A model generated the notes under the pieces. It searched no databases and was not told the DNA's origin. It saw only the letters and a program-made list of their open reading frames with translations. Made by a program: the position numbers and the translations under genes. 64,000 bases of DNA, from assembly GCA_949152475.1 (NCBI GenBank), contig OX424567.1:20795402-20859401 (forward strand), in the 5' to 3' direction. This DNA comes from Terebella lapidaria (lineage: Eukaryota; Annelida; Polychaeta; Terebellida; Terebellidae). Numbering within the stretch: position 1 is the stretch's first letter; each line of letters opens with the position of its first letter. Shown in pieces: positions 10,990-22,009 of the stretch.

Positions 10990-12100
10990 TATATGAAAAC
11001 GATCTTAGCAACCGAAAGTCACCAAGCCCACTTGAGATTTTTTCGGACATATATACAAACAAGAAAATGCAGCAAACTGCGGAAGACGACATTAGAGCTT
11101 GAGCACATCATCAGCACCACGACAGCTGAATGTATCTTGATGTACACAACGTTACCCCCCCCCCCCCCCAAAAAAAAAAGAAGCCATAATATTATCCCCT
11201 ACATGATTCTAATTCATTTCCGTATAATAGGATGAAAAATATGGCCTACTTCATTCATATTACTAATAAGTAAACATTTATTTTGAAATCGATCAATGGA
11301 ACAGATACGCCTGCTAAAAGGATATGAAACCTCATTAAAATATCCTCAAAACATTGGAAATTATTAGGAATATCTGCATCTGATATCATCAGCCTAACAC
11401 ATGCCTTTACTGGGCAAATTAAAATGCCAGTTAAGAATAAAGACTTCGCAATCCAGCACAGAACACCAGCTTAATTGTCATTTTATAAAATACGTCAAAT
11501 TATGGTAAATGTAGCCATGGCATCGCAGGCGAATCGTTGTGTTTACTTCATAACGCCAAAATGTCCACACGCAGATGCCAACATGCATATATGCATGCAC
11601 GAATTGCTGAACAGAAATTGTGTTCCAAAATACGCGTGATTGTGGTAAAATTTGCTTTGCATTCTGGGAACGCTAATTTCCATCGGCTCCGCCATTTTGG
11701 GACGTTTTTAGATAGTTTGAACATTTTACGTAATTTTCTCAAACCTAGCACATCGATTCATGCCTGATATATCTGTGGAATAGCCAAAGTTTCCCATCAA
11801 TTCGAGAGATTTTGTGTCAAGGACGAAGAAAATCCTCATTTGAAGTAGGTGTCTAAACGTTTACATGCCAAAACGTGCGTCGATAGGTTGGCATGAAACC
11901 TCCATAAAAAAGTCAGCACATAGACATGTAGATGGTTGGGGGCTTCGCCACCAACGCTCTAATGTCAAAAACTAACGGGAATGTTTTTCTTAGTGATTGT
12001 AACCATCTGGTTGTTGAGACCAATATATTTAAACCAACTGCTGCGGGAATATAGCAGGATCGGACAAACGCGTCTACCCATGGACCGTTTTTATCGGAAT
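10990..12100. other. Mostly unassigned, contains a C/A homopolymer run
   Basis: A poly(C)-poly(A) run lies at about 11154-11179. No coding gene is supported. A short promoter-like stretch at 11658-11700 is listed separately. Confidence 0.3.
11658..11700. promoter_or_regulatory. ZNF143-like and YY1-like sites
   Basis: TGCATTCTGGGAA (11658-11670) reads on the minus strand as TTCCCAGAATGCA, matching the vertebrate Staf/ZNF143 core TWCCCANAATGCA. CCGCCATTTTGG (11689-11700) matches YY1. The pair is typical of housekeeping promoters, but no adjacent gene is identified, so function here is inference. Confidence 0.25.
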
Positions 12101-12104
12101 TGAC

Positions 12105-12235
12105 ATATTCTAGGCAGAAAGAGACAATATTCCGGTGAACGGTATGACAAAAATTTGACTGAAATAATGAGTCAAAGCACTGCGGCCATTTATTTCAGTG
12201 CCGCCGCCTACCCTCATGCATGTCCATCATAACAC
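12105..12235 (+). repeat. Dispersed repeat B, copy 2
   Basis: Partner of 6299-6430 in the same orientation with few differences. Confidence 0.65.
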
Positions 12236-12244
12236 GAGAGATCA

Positions 12245-12549
12245 ATGATACACCAACTGCCACTGGGACTCTGTGCCCAATCTGTGGACGAACAATCTGT
12301 TGAAGAGCTTGTTGAGATACTAGTAGGTCTACAATCTATCGATGAATGTGCTGAGATACAGAACATTCTCGTACTCACAAGCATAAGGAACACATGCATG
12401 ATGTCGTGAGAATGAGGCTGTTTGGTGAGAATCAGGTAGACAACATTATATGGCGTGAAGACGACCAAATGTCGTCATCTGAGCAATCAGAGATCATACG
12501 ACCAAATGAGAAAGAAGTGCATGGTCTCTACGAAAGACTCTTATCATGA
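12245..12549 (+). pseudogene. Degraded coding fragment, unknown protein
   Basis: An ATG at 12245 opens a 54-codon frame with acidic, protein-like composition (SVDEQSVEELVEIL, QSIDECAEIQNILV). The neighbouring frame is then open to about 12549 with equally protein-like content (RLFGENQVDNIIWREDD, then EIIRPNEKEVHGLYERLL). This suggests one ancestral coding segment with about one break. The family was not recognised. It lies just left of the hAT insertion, and its former continuation past the hAT is not clear. Confidence 0.35.
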
Positions 12550-13689
12550 GATGCAGGATGCAGAACTCTTCAACTTCATATCAGTGGCGTAGACACCACT
12601 CCGGCCATGGCCGGACCAATAATTTGGAGATCTTTTTTTACATATTTCATAAATTCATGAGAAAAAACTAATAATCGATACCGACAATATTGAAGTAGCA
12701 TTACTTATTTTTCTATGTAAAACATAAGTGTAGCAATGTGAATTTTGATGAGGAGGGGAACAAGAGGTGCGCGCTCCTTTAATTCCAGGAAACAACCTGA
12801 TGATAGAATCTAGGTCGATCTTTGTATAGTTCCTGTTCACCCTGTTCCTGTTTACCCCTGATATAAATTCTTTTGCCACATGCAAATTTGCATACGGAAT
12901 ATATTACATGTATATGGACTATGTATAATTATTTTTTGTTATGTGACAATATCATCTGTTTGTAAGACATATATTTATAAGAATATTTTCATTTTGCCCC
13001 TCGTTTATGTTGCACAAGCTGTATTTGCCGGATTTTTATTTAGCACCTTCATGGAATTGCTTCACATTTCCAGTTCTGATAGCCTCAAAATTTGATACCG
13101 AGCATCGAGAGGTAGTTGGCTTCTGGGGCCCTAATTTTTTGTTGTTCTTCATGCCACTGATGATGTCGGAATGGGCATCAGCCTAAGAAGTATGATTGAC
13201 ATACTTGTATATTCACTTGGAGAAGTACATGCCAATACCTTCAACCTTGAAATAATTGCATATTTTAATTGGAGAAAGACTATTGAATTCATAAACATCA
13301 ACGGCATATTAAAGAATATAAGAAGTATATGCACAGAAACGGGTTGAGTATGCATAGGAGTTTTGTGTATGTCAATAGAAAATCATCACACTTTTTAATG
13401 TGTTGAGTATCTAACAGTGAATGTCATTTTGATAGATATTTGATATATACTATTTATATTCAACGTGACTTCTCATCGAAAATGCAAAAAAAAAATATAT
13501 TAGAAATCAGCAGTTACTCTCCCAGACATACACCAGAGAGCACCTCACAGATAGTAGATTCCCCGAACCCCCAGACCGCTATGTCCTGTATCACTAGGGC
13601 CGGACCAATAATTATAGGGTGTCTACCAGGCATGGGTTATTTTATTTTTTCAATTGTTAGTGATTAATTAAATTAACTGCATATGAGAT

Positions 13690-15395
13690 ATAAATGAAAA
13701 TAAACGAGATATGGCCGAAAGTGAAACATGCCGACTCAGCAGAAAAAAATTTGGTCCAGGGCCAAGTTCACCCAACATACCCATAAGACATGTTTGTCTA
13801 GTGTCACGAGTCCGAAAATAACGTCCGTTTCGCTCTACGACGCACCGTTTCCGAGATATAGCCGAAAATGAAAAAATGCCGACTCAGCAAAAAAAATTTG
13901 GCCCAGACCAAGTTCACCCAACATAACCCTAAGACATGTTTGTCTAGTGTCACGAGGCGAAAATAACCTCCTTTTCGCTCTATGACGCACCGAAAATAAC
14001 GTCAGTTTCGCTCAATGACGCACCGTTTCCGAGATATGGCCGAAAATGAAAAACGCCGACTCAGCAAAAAAAAATTTGGCCCAGGGCCAAGTTCACCCAA
14101 CATACCCCTAAGACATGTTTGTCTAGTGTCACTAGTCCGAAAATAACGTCGGTTTCGCTCTACGACGCACCGTTTCCGAGATATGGCCGAAAATGAAAAA
14201 CGCCGACTCAGCAAAAAAAATTTGGCCCAGGGCCAAGTTCACCCAACATACCCGTAAGACATGTTTGTCTAGTGTCACGAGTCCGAAAATAACGTCGGTT
14301 TCACTCTACGACTATGTCACGAGTCCGAAAATAACGTCGGTTTCACTCTACGACACACCGTTTCCGAGATATAGAAAAATGCCGACTCAGCAAAAAAAAA
14401 ATTTGGCCCAGGTCCAGGTTTACCCGAGATACACCTAAGACATGTTTGCCTAGTGTCACGAGTCCGAAAATAACGTCGGTTTTGCTCTACGATGCACCGT
14501 TTCCGAGATATGGCCGAAAATGAAAAACGCTGACTCAGCAAAAAAAAATTTGGCTCAGGGTCAATTTCACACAACATACCCCTAAGACATGTTTGCCTAG
14601 TGTCACGAGTCCGAAAATAACGTCGGTTTTGCTCTACGATGCACCGTTTCCGAGATATGGCCGAAAATGAAAAACGCTGACTCAGCAAAAAAAAATTTGG
14701 CTCAGGGTCAATTTCACACAACATACCCCTAAGACATCTTTATCTAGTGTCACAAGTCCGAAAATAACGTCCGTTTCGTTCTACGACGCACCATTTTCGA
14801 GATATGGCCAAAAATGAAAAACGCGGACTCAGCAAAAAAAAATTTGGCCCAGGGCCAAGTTCACCCAATATTCCCCTAAGGCATGTTTGTCTAGTGTCAC
14901 GAGTCCGAAAATAACGTCTGTTTCGCTCTACAACGCACCGTTTCCGAGATATGGCCGAAAATGAAGAACGCCGACTCAGCAATAAAAGACTTAGCCCAGG
15001 GCCAAGTTCACCCAACATACCCCTAAGACATGTTTGTCTAGTGTCACGAGTCCGAAAATAACGTCGGTTTCGCTCAATGACGCACCGTTTCCGAGATATG
15101 GCCGAAAATGAAAAACGCCGACTCGGCAAAAAAAAATTTGGCCCAGGGCCAAGTTTACCCAACATACCCTTAAGACATGTTTGTCTAGTGTCACTAGTCC
15201 GAAAATAACGTCGGTTTCGCTCTACGACGCACCGTTTCCGAGATATGGCCGAAAATGAAGAACGCCGACTCAGCAAAAAAAAATTTGGCCCAGGGCCAAG
15301 TTCACCCAACATGCCCCTAAGACATGTTTGTCTAGTGTCACGAGTCCGAAAATAACGTCCGTTTCGCTCTACGATGCACCGTTTCTGAGATATGC
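13690..15395. repeat. About 147-148 bp satellite array, 11 copies
   Basis: Eleven copies of a landmark (GACATGTTTGTCTAGTGTCA and variants) at about 13787, 13936, 14112, 14260, 14446, 14586, 14733, 14881, 15027, 15175 and 15323. Each unit also holds CACCGTTTCCGAGATATGGC and CCGACTCAGCAAAA. Most spacings are 146-149 bp; two larger gaps reflect local rearrangement. Units of exactly 147 bp keep a minus-strand frame open for 190 codons with 49-residue periodicity, which is a by-product of the repeat length and not a gene. Confidence 0.9.
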
Positions 15396-16373
15396 AATCA
15401 GCCTCAAGGATGACTCACCAAAATTGTTTTCGGAGCCTGGGTCAGATGTCGTCTGAGGGATTGACACCATATTCGATAGGGTTCCTCTGAGACACTATAT
15501 CAACGTACATGTCAAGTTTCAGAATGGTAGCACAAGTACTTTTTGAGTTATCATCCGGAAACCATTTGACACAAAATTCATCCTTACGGACTAACCGGAC
15601 CTCGGAGCCGGCTTCAAAACAATAGGGTTCATTTATGTCATATATATGATAACTGATGAAAATTTCTCGAAGATTCGTCAAGGCGTTCTCAAGTTGTCGT
15701 CCGGAAACCGAAAAGTGAAAAAAAAGAAGAAAAAAAATTCTGACAAAACCATAAGGGCCAATAAAAATAACCACCCCCCCCCCCCCCTTCCCCCAAAAAC
15801 AAAAGCCCACCCATCTGAGTGATAATCTCCTCAGAATCTCAAACCCGAATTCAAAGGCAGAACACTCAATGATCATACACAATGGGTAATTTGCCCCAGG
15901 TTGTCAGGCCAAATGCCAGTACATGTACTAGCAGTCAGTGGTGTGGTTATGTTATCTAGATCTAGACAGTATATTTAGCTAACTGACATGTAGAGATGCT
16001 AGAGATTCTATCATAAAGCATATACACAAACATCTGCACCCTATGGAAAAAGGTATATATAATAGAAGTGTCAGGGACATCGGGTTCATCTCTTATAAAT
16101 TTACGATATATATTTGAAGTTCAGTATATGTATATGTAAGTTTTCAAGCCTTCAGCAAATATACGAGGGAACTTTCAATCAGAACTTTCAGTGATGGAGA
16201 AAGTAATTGTTAATTTAATAAATCACATGTATCTTTTAACTGTAATTTAATTAATTACCTTGATGAAATATATTAATTGTAATTTAATCTAATTGCATGA
16301 TTTATAGTTTAATTGTAGTTTAATTAATTAAATATGCGAGTTAATTGACCAATGCCTGGTGTCTACGCCTCTG
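15396..16373. other. Right portion of hAT interior
   Basis: Non-satellite DNA including a poly(C) run at about 15773-15787 and a very AT-rich block (16200-16345) with TTAATTAA-like motifs. A 146-codon minus frame crosses the poly(C) and poly(A) tracts and is considered spurious. Confidence 0.4.
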
Positions 16374-16381
16374 CTTCATAT

Positions 16382-17784
16382 AAGGCCAAGAAAAAATCTT
16401 ATATTCAGGGTACTTGAAATATGTACTGTAGTATGGTATATCTGCAAGAAGAAATAAAAATCAGCCTAAGGGCTGAGATCGGTCACCAGACAAATTTGAC
16501 AAAGTCCAAGAAATCTTCACCTGAATGACCGTTCTGAGGTTTCAATGACATTTAATGATCAGTTTGTAGGGACGACCCCATAATACCAATACACGTTCCA
16601 ATAAAATATCCCATAATATCGTTCCAAGTTCCAATAAAATTCCTTTAAGGAGTCTCAGAGGAGGAGACGTCTAGAAATTGAAAAGTCCAGAACTGGGTGT
16701 TTTTTGTCGAAATTGGTCACCGTTACAAAAAAAATGCAAAAATAACCAAACTGAAAAATACATCTGTCTTATATACATGTATTATTTACCATTTTGTTCA
16801 GAATTTCAAAAAAAAAATGTAAAGAAACAAATTGAAAAAAAATATTCGGTTGATGTATATAAGTTTTGTTCAAAACTTCAGGACCGTAAACTCAAAGATA
16901 AAATAAAAAAGATGATAAATGAAGGAGAGATTCAAAATTCTCAAAATCAGTTTGTTGATACAATCCCTTAATATCATCATCATGCAAAAGTTGGGAAGTT
17001 GAGCAATTAAAATATCTAAAAAGATCAGTGGGGACTATCCCATAGTATCAACATACATACTTTATGTAATTACATGAAATACCAATATACTGTTTATACA
17101 AATTAAACTGACAATCACAATTTTGGATAAAATGGACATAACCCGCCCCTGTGGTGCCGAGGTTGAACTACGGTACTCGTATTATGTCACTCCACGTACT
17201 GGTTATAAGCTAGCGAAGTTCTCTATTAGGCGTGCTGTTATGTTATAGTGGCTTGTTAGAATTCGCCTTTTCGTCTTGCCTTCAATGTGTGTGGCTAGTA
17301 TTGATTTCCAGTTTGTTTACTGAAACGATGTGCTTGTGAAATGCTCTTTAAGGCCAAGGCGGACTTCGGATACTTTTCATAGATCTCTCTCAAAATTTGG
17401 TAGTTTTGTTGCTATCGATTTCAGCGACCAAAATTTGAAAATTGAAGAAAATTGACAGTTTGGTTCATGGCATGTTATATTTTGGAGCAACATGGCGAAA
17501 CATAACCAGATTGTTGGAATTTTTTTTTTTATAAAATCCTTGTCACCGAAGTGTTCAATCCACTGCTGGATCTTGAAAATAAATGTGGATATGTTGCTGG
17601 AGTCTTGTATGCCTTTTATTCCTTTCCTATTTGGATAAAAAAAATATGTTTTCAACTTTCATCAAATATATTATGAAGATATCAGTTGCTCAGGTCGTCG
17701 TTATGCACCCCCACAGTCTTGAACTCTGGGGTAATATGTACTCACAACTACACAAATGGTTTTATTTATGTATTAAAAAAATGA
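16382..17784. other. No gene recognised
   Basis: AT-rich sequence. A short direct repeat, CGTTCCAATAAAATATCCCA versus CAAGTTCCAATAAAATTCC, occurs around 16590-16640. No coding or mobile-element boundary supported. Confidence 0.3.
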
Positions 17785-17901
17785 TCGGCTCCAAGGAATT
17801 TTCCAAAACTTCCATAATCACTGAAAAGTACACAGCTGGATGAAATTGCAAAGATTCACAAATATTCTCTGATCCACATCCAAATAACAACTTTCGAACC
17901 A
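17785..17901 (+). repeat. Dispersed repeat R, copy 1
   Basis: Over about 115 bp nearly identical to 63885-64000 (GGCTCCAAGGAATTTTCC through CAAATAACAACTTTCGAAC). The LTR retrotransposon at 17945 inserted just to its right. Confidence 0.8.
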
Positions 17902-17944
17902 ATATATTGTATACTAATAAATAGACAGTACTAAATATAATATA

Positions 17945-18698
17945 TGTGAAGAATATCGTTCACGGCCGATATTAAGCCGGTTTAACTGGGTCGTCGTGTG
18001 ATTCAATAAGCCGGCAGTTTCAATTCAACTGTTTATTGTGGTGATAGGAACAATGATTCAGTCACTCACAATCAGGGCCGCACTCTCACCTACGTCGGAT
18101 GATATCCCAGTCTATATTTCTATATTCCTAGTATAGTCCTTTATATATCTTGCACATATATCCAATGGTTTATATATCACTTATATTCAGTTCGTATATT
18201 AATATCGACAGTCTTCACAGGAGCTTTTGTATAGACGTCCTGTCACTGGGATTTACACTACACTTCTGCGCAGTAGACCGGGGCCGAGGGACCATGTGGC
18301 TGTGTAATTTCCCGCCAAGTGTAAGCGGTGTTGTGATAGGTTGAATGTGTGGTGCAATGCGCTGATGTCACCGGGAAAGTGGGTTTCCCCGGCTCGTGTT
18401 AATACTTGTAATGCCTGTATGTGTGCACGTGATGTATGGAGTATGTGTGTCAAGTTCTATGTTTAGAAGTCAGTGCATGTAAAGGTCAAGGTCGAGTAAA
18501 CGGGGCCGAGTGTACTGAGCTAGCGGGGCCGCAGGTGCGTGGTTTGACCTGTGTATGTAACCATGACTACATGGAGTTTATGCTTGTGATCGTATAGTGT
18601 GTACTTGTCCTGTATGTAAGTCATGTAGGATGAATGTTTGTTGTGGAAATGTGTAGTGCGCGGGAGGGACGGGAGTAACAGTCGCTAAAATTACTACA
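17945..18698 (-). repeat. 3' LTR of element 1 (754 bp)
   Basis: Same length and, by eye, same sequence as 30627-31380. On the minus strand it begins TGTAGTAATT and ends CTTCACA, giving the canonical TG...CA ends. Confidence 0.95.
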
Positions 18699-18712
18699 TA
18701 ACACCCCTTCAT
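18699..18712 (-). promoter_or_regulatory. Polypurine tract of element 1
   Basis: On the minus strand the sequence abutting the 3' LTR reads ATGAAGGGGTGTTA. This is a purine-rich run in the expected position for second-strand priming. Confidence 0.7.
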
Positions 18713-19210
18713 TAATTCTACGCCCTCGGAATTACCCTCCCCGGACCCTACCGTCGCCAAAAACTAAACAATAAAAAGCTAAAAGGTCCTAAAGGTCAAA
18801 CCCAAAAACACTCACACACACACGCCGCGCGAAATGCGAAAACACTGCATACAATAAAAATTCCTAACTGTCAAAATAAACGTCAGCAGTCAGTCCGTCA
18901 GCAGTCTCTACGATGATACATATACAAATACATTCATAACAATGACTGATGAAAAATGGAATGTAAGAGATGGAATGATAAACAAAACTCCTCGACGTTT
19001 CAAAGTGAAACGGAACTATAACTTTAAGAGTCTATTAAACTGAAATAAAATGAAGATTAAACCTAACTAAATCACATGTATAAAAACAAAAAGCCGTGAC
19101 TAGGATAAAATATATATACAACTATTTACACAATATACAAGTCCGTGACCAGGATGACCGGTCGCTAGCTGGGGCCGTAGTCAAGGGCCGAACAGTTCTG
19201 GGTCGAGATG
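18713..19210 (-). other. Untranslated stretch between ORF3 and polypurine tract
   Basis: AT-richer than the flanking ORFs, with no open frame of note. It forms the 3' untranslated part of element 1. Confidence 0.6.
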
Positions 19211-22009
19211 TTACTTGCCCTCCCGTTCACGCCTGCTGGCGGGAGGAGGCGGGGCCGCTGGCGACGCCTGCCGCATGAGCTGTAGCTGCTCGTCCGGGGG
19301 AAGTCTTGGCAAGATGGACACAATTGTGGCCAACAACTCCCCCGGGATGGTCGGTGTAGTCGGGGTCGACGGAGCTTGTGCTTCCGATGGCGTCGGGGCC
19401 GGAGTCGCTTGTAGCCGAGTGATTTCCTGTTGTTGGTGGGCGACTTGGTCCTCCAACTGAGTCACACGGACTCGAAGCCGTAGATTTTCCTCGGATAAGG
19501 CGTCCGGGAACGTGGGCTGGTGGCGCTCGTGCAGAGCACCCATCCCAAAGCCGACAGACAGGCCGTTATATTCTGCCTGCCTGATGTGGTGATCCAGGGC
19601 CGACAGGTACTCCCGACGAATTAGTCGCAAGTACTGGTGCGCTAAATCGTCAGCGCGGGCGAGTGACAGGGTCGGAAGGTGCTCCTCCGGTTCTGACGGC
19701 AGGAGCAAGGGGTCGGCGTTATGGGCGGCCTGTTCGAGACGAGCCGTCCAAAAGTCCTCGTGAAATCCGAGGTAGTTCGGGAGCCGCTGGGCGTCCTCAT
19801 CCCGCAGAAAGTCTGTGAGGTCGGGGTTCTGGCCGGGTAGCGCCTGTAGGCCGGGAAGCGAGCGGGTCGCCAGACGTCTGCCGTGTTGCCGCAGGAACTG
19901 GAAATCGGCCGCAAACTCGCCGGACCCATGAAGCGGTAGACGCTCGTCGAGGTCTCTGTGGAGTGACTCAAGCTGCTCCGGGTCGTCCACTTGGAGTCGG
20001 GGCCGGTCTCTATCGGTGCCGCGTGTCGGGACGGAGCACAGAGGTTCCACTTCCTCCGTGAGGTACGGCGGGAGCGGGACGGGTTCCACCATCCGTCGTG
20101 AAGGCTCTGGTGAAGATTCCGGGGTCGAAAACGGTGTCGGGGTCGCACGTACAGGAGATCCGGGTGCAATCTCCCTGAGTGGAGGTGGCCGATCCTCAAC
20201 TGGACTCTTCGGCTCGGGAGTCTCCTTGCCGGTTGATGATGATACCGGTGTGGTATTCAGGGGTCGACTCGGGAGTGGCGGATATTCCTCAGGTGGAGGG
20301 ACCAATCCCTCACGGACTCGGTAGTCCGTGACGTTAGAGGCCGTGGGTCGTTCCACAACCATCCGCCGGGGTATGATATCCGACGGCCGAGCTCTAGACG
20401 GGGTCGAAGATGTCACTGTGGTGACCGGTCGAGTTGTCGCTGGCGACACCACTGTCGCGAACGAAGCCGTCGTGACGACTGCCGAGGCCGAAACACCGGT
20501 GGTCGTTGTCGGGACCTCCTCCGCCGTGCTCACCGATGTTGTCTGATAGTTTATGGGCCGAACGAAGAAGATCGTACTGGGTCGTCGAATTCGAACCCGC
20601 GTGTTCATGGTCTCGATGTCACTGACCATGCGGGTAAGCCGAATCTCGTCTGCCGGGGTCGAAGCACGATTGTACTCCAGTCGACGGAGTACCTGTTGCA
20701 CTTCCGGGGCCGAGTTGGGCGGATACTGCTCAAAGAGCTCTGGCGCCATGTGCCAGATGCCGAACGTCAGGACGGTGTTGACATCCCTCCTGAAGATCGG
20801 GATGTTGGCCGGAACTCTTGGGGGTCGATAATTCGGGTTCGGCTGCATGTCGACTCTGCAGCGTAGCGCGAACCTGACGAGCATGGGGCCGGATGCCGAT
20901 AGTCGTCCCTCCTGGTAGAAGGGGAACGACGTCACGTGTTGCGGGGTCGCTTGAGACAGATGCCGGAACATCTCCCCCTGGGCCAATGTCCGGACGCCGT
21001 CGCGGGCCGGACACACGAAGTAGCGCAGGAATGGAAAATGATACGCTAGCACGTGCGCATCAAGACTCTGGGCCGTCCGAAAAGGTCCGCGCCGTGGCAC
21101 GGAGGACCACTGTCGCTCTCCTGCTCCTTCCTCTTCGCCGATGCAGAAGGGGCACTCGAATCGACCGTCTCCACGCTGTAGCGGAGCCAATGTGAGGAGG
21201 TTTCCCTCCGACAGGGTCGATTGCTCATCGAAGTTATGGATGTGGCCGTATCCAGCGCTTCGATTTCGCTTGCTGAGTGGAACCTTGTTCCAGTCTATGG
21301 GCCGAGTTCCGTAGGGTGTCACGGGAGGTGGCACCAATTCCATCAATTCCGCCACTTGCCGACGGAAAGTCGAGGTCGGGGCCGTAATAGCGGATCCGCC
21401 GCTGGAGCGTGACGAACTGCTGGAGGTCGATCGGGCTCCCGCTCCATGCTTCTTCTTGAAAGAAGTATAAGTTCTCTTGTTTGGAGAACGGGAGGCCGCA
21501 GGTCGTGCTACCGCCGAACCGGAAGCGGGTGAAGTCGGGGCCGGAGCGATCGGGGCGATCACTTGATTTGCTGGGTCGGGTTGGCGGCTCGCGGTGGCGA
21601 CTCGTTGAGCTTCTTGGGCCGCTTGTCGTGCTTCAATCGCACGCTGGACGATACTTCCGCCCTCCTCGAGTCGGCGGAAGCGTTCGGGGTCGATGTTGAA
21701 GATATCGTCCGGAGTCGGGCTCGGTGTATGGCGCTCTCCTCGCTGCGCCAGCTTGTTCCGGGCCGTTTTGGGTCGCGCTCCCTTCTCCGATCCACTTGCC
21801 GTGTCACTGAGCGTGACTGGATCGCGCTGCTCAGGCTGCGAGTCGGGGCCGGACGAAACTTCGTTGTCGGGGACGATTATGGGATGATCTGATTCATCCC
21901 CGGTGTCGATTACCTGGACGGTGATGTTATCGCCGTCCAACTTAACTGTGCGGGGCCGATTGTCACCTGGGTCGCCATTTTCCCGGTCGTCTCCGGGTTT
22001 GTCAGCCAT
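19211..22009 (-). CDS. ORF3 of element 1, zinc-finger-like, unknown role
   Basis: An ATG at 22009 opens 932 codons. Residues 1-210 are acidic, then Ser/Pro-rich and probably disordered. Around 286-324 there is C-x2-C (CPFC) and, after about 29 residues, H-x4-H (HVLAYH), a C2H2-like arrangement with a long spacer. A second Cys/His cluster follows at about 333-363. The middle is Pro/Thr-rich, and a Leu/Gln-rich coiled-coil-like segment lies at about 838-869. No signal peptide, transmembrane segment or furin-like site is evident, so it does not look like an envelope protein. Its position downstream of pol, after a 1.4-kb gap, suggests a spliced or subgenomic message (inference). No known family recognised. 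Confidence 0.8.
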   Translation of the reverse strand: MADKPGDDRENGDPGDNRPRTVKLDGDNITVQVIDTGDESDHPIIVPDNEVSSGPDSQPEQRDPVTLSDTASGSEKGARPKTARNKLAQRGERHTPSPTPDDIFNIDPERFRRLEEGGSIVQRAIEARQAAQEAQRVATASRQPDPANQVIAPIAPAPTSPASGSAVARPAASRSPNKRTYTSFKKKHGAGARSTSSSSSRSSGGSAITAPTSTFRRQVAELMELVPPPVTPYGTRPIDWNKVPLSKRNRSAGYGHIHNFDEQSTLSEGNLLTLAPLQRGDGRFECPFCIGEEEGAGERQWSSVPRRGPFRTAQSLDAHVLAYHFPFLRYFVCPARDGVRTLAQGEMFRHLSQATPQHVTSFPFYQEGRLSASGPMLVRFALRCRVDMQPNPNYRPPRVPANIPIFRRDVNTVLTFGIWHMAPELFEQYPPNSAPEVQQVLRRLEYNRASTPADEIRLTRMVSDIETMNTRVRIRRPSTIFFVRPINYQTTSVSTAEEVPTTTTGVSASAVVTTASFATVVSPATTRPVTTVTSSTPSRARPSDIIPRRMVVERPTASNVTDYRVREGLVPPPEEYPPLPSRPLNTTPVSSSTGKETPEPKSPVEDRPPPLREIAPGSPVRATPTPFSTPESSPEPSRRMVEPVPLPPYLTEEVEPLCSVPTRGTDRDRPRLQVDDPEQLESLHRDLDERLPLHGSGEFAADFQFLRQHGRRLATRSLPGLQALPGQNPDLTDFLRDEDAQRLPNYLGFHEDFWTARLEQAAHNADPLLLPSEPEEHLPTLSLARADDLAHQYLRLIRREYLSALDHHIRQAEYNGLSVGFGMGALHERHQPTFPDALSEENLRLRVRVTQLEDQVAHQQQEITRLQATPAPTPSEAQAPSTPTTPTIPGELLATIVSILPRLPPDEQLQLMRQASPAAPPPPASRREREGK

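Larger units (their letters stand above)
12582..16373. mobile_element. Non-autonomous hAT element
   Basis: The left end CAGTGGCGTAGACACCA begins at 12582. The right end (reverse complement CAGAGGCGTAGACACCA) finishes at 16373. The flanks CTTCATAT at 12574-12581 and 16374-16381 are a perfect 8-bp target duplication. The CAG(T/A)G start and 8-bp duplication are diagnostic for hAT. There is no transposase ORF. The 3.79-kb interior is filled by a satellite array (13690-15395), a second copy of end-like sequence around 13598-13645, and AT-rich DNA near 16200-16345. Confidence 0.85.

Noticed and set aside
14740-15312. 190-codon minus-strand ORF with 49-residue repeats
   Set aside because: It lies wholly in the satellite. 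The frame stays open only because several units are exactly 147 bp, and the other copies in the array break it.
15442-15882. 146-codon minus-strand ORF
   Set aside because: It crosses poly(A) and poly(C) tracts in hAT interior DNA and has no domain-like content.
19642-20199. 185-codon minus-strand ORF in another frame
   Set aside because: Overlaps ORF3 of element 1 and shows only Arg/Ser/Pro-rich shadow composition.
19211-22009. Envelope gene of an errantivirus-like element
   Set aside because: No signal peptide, transmembrane helix or cleavage-site-like motif. The finger-like and coiled-coil features point elsewhere.
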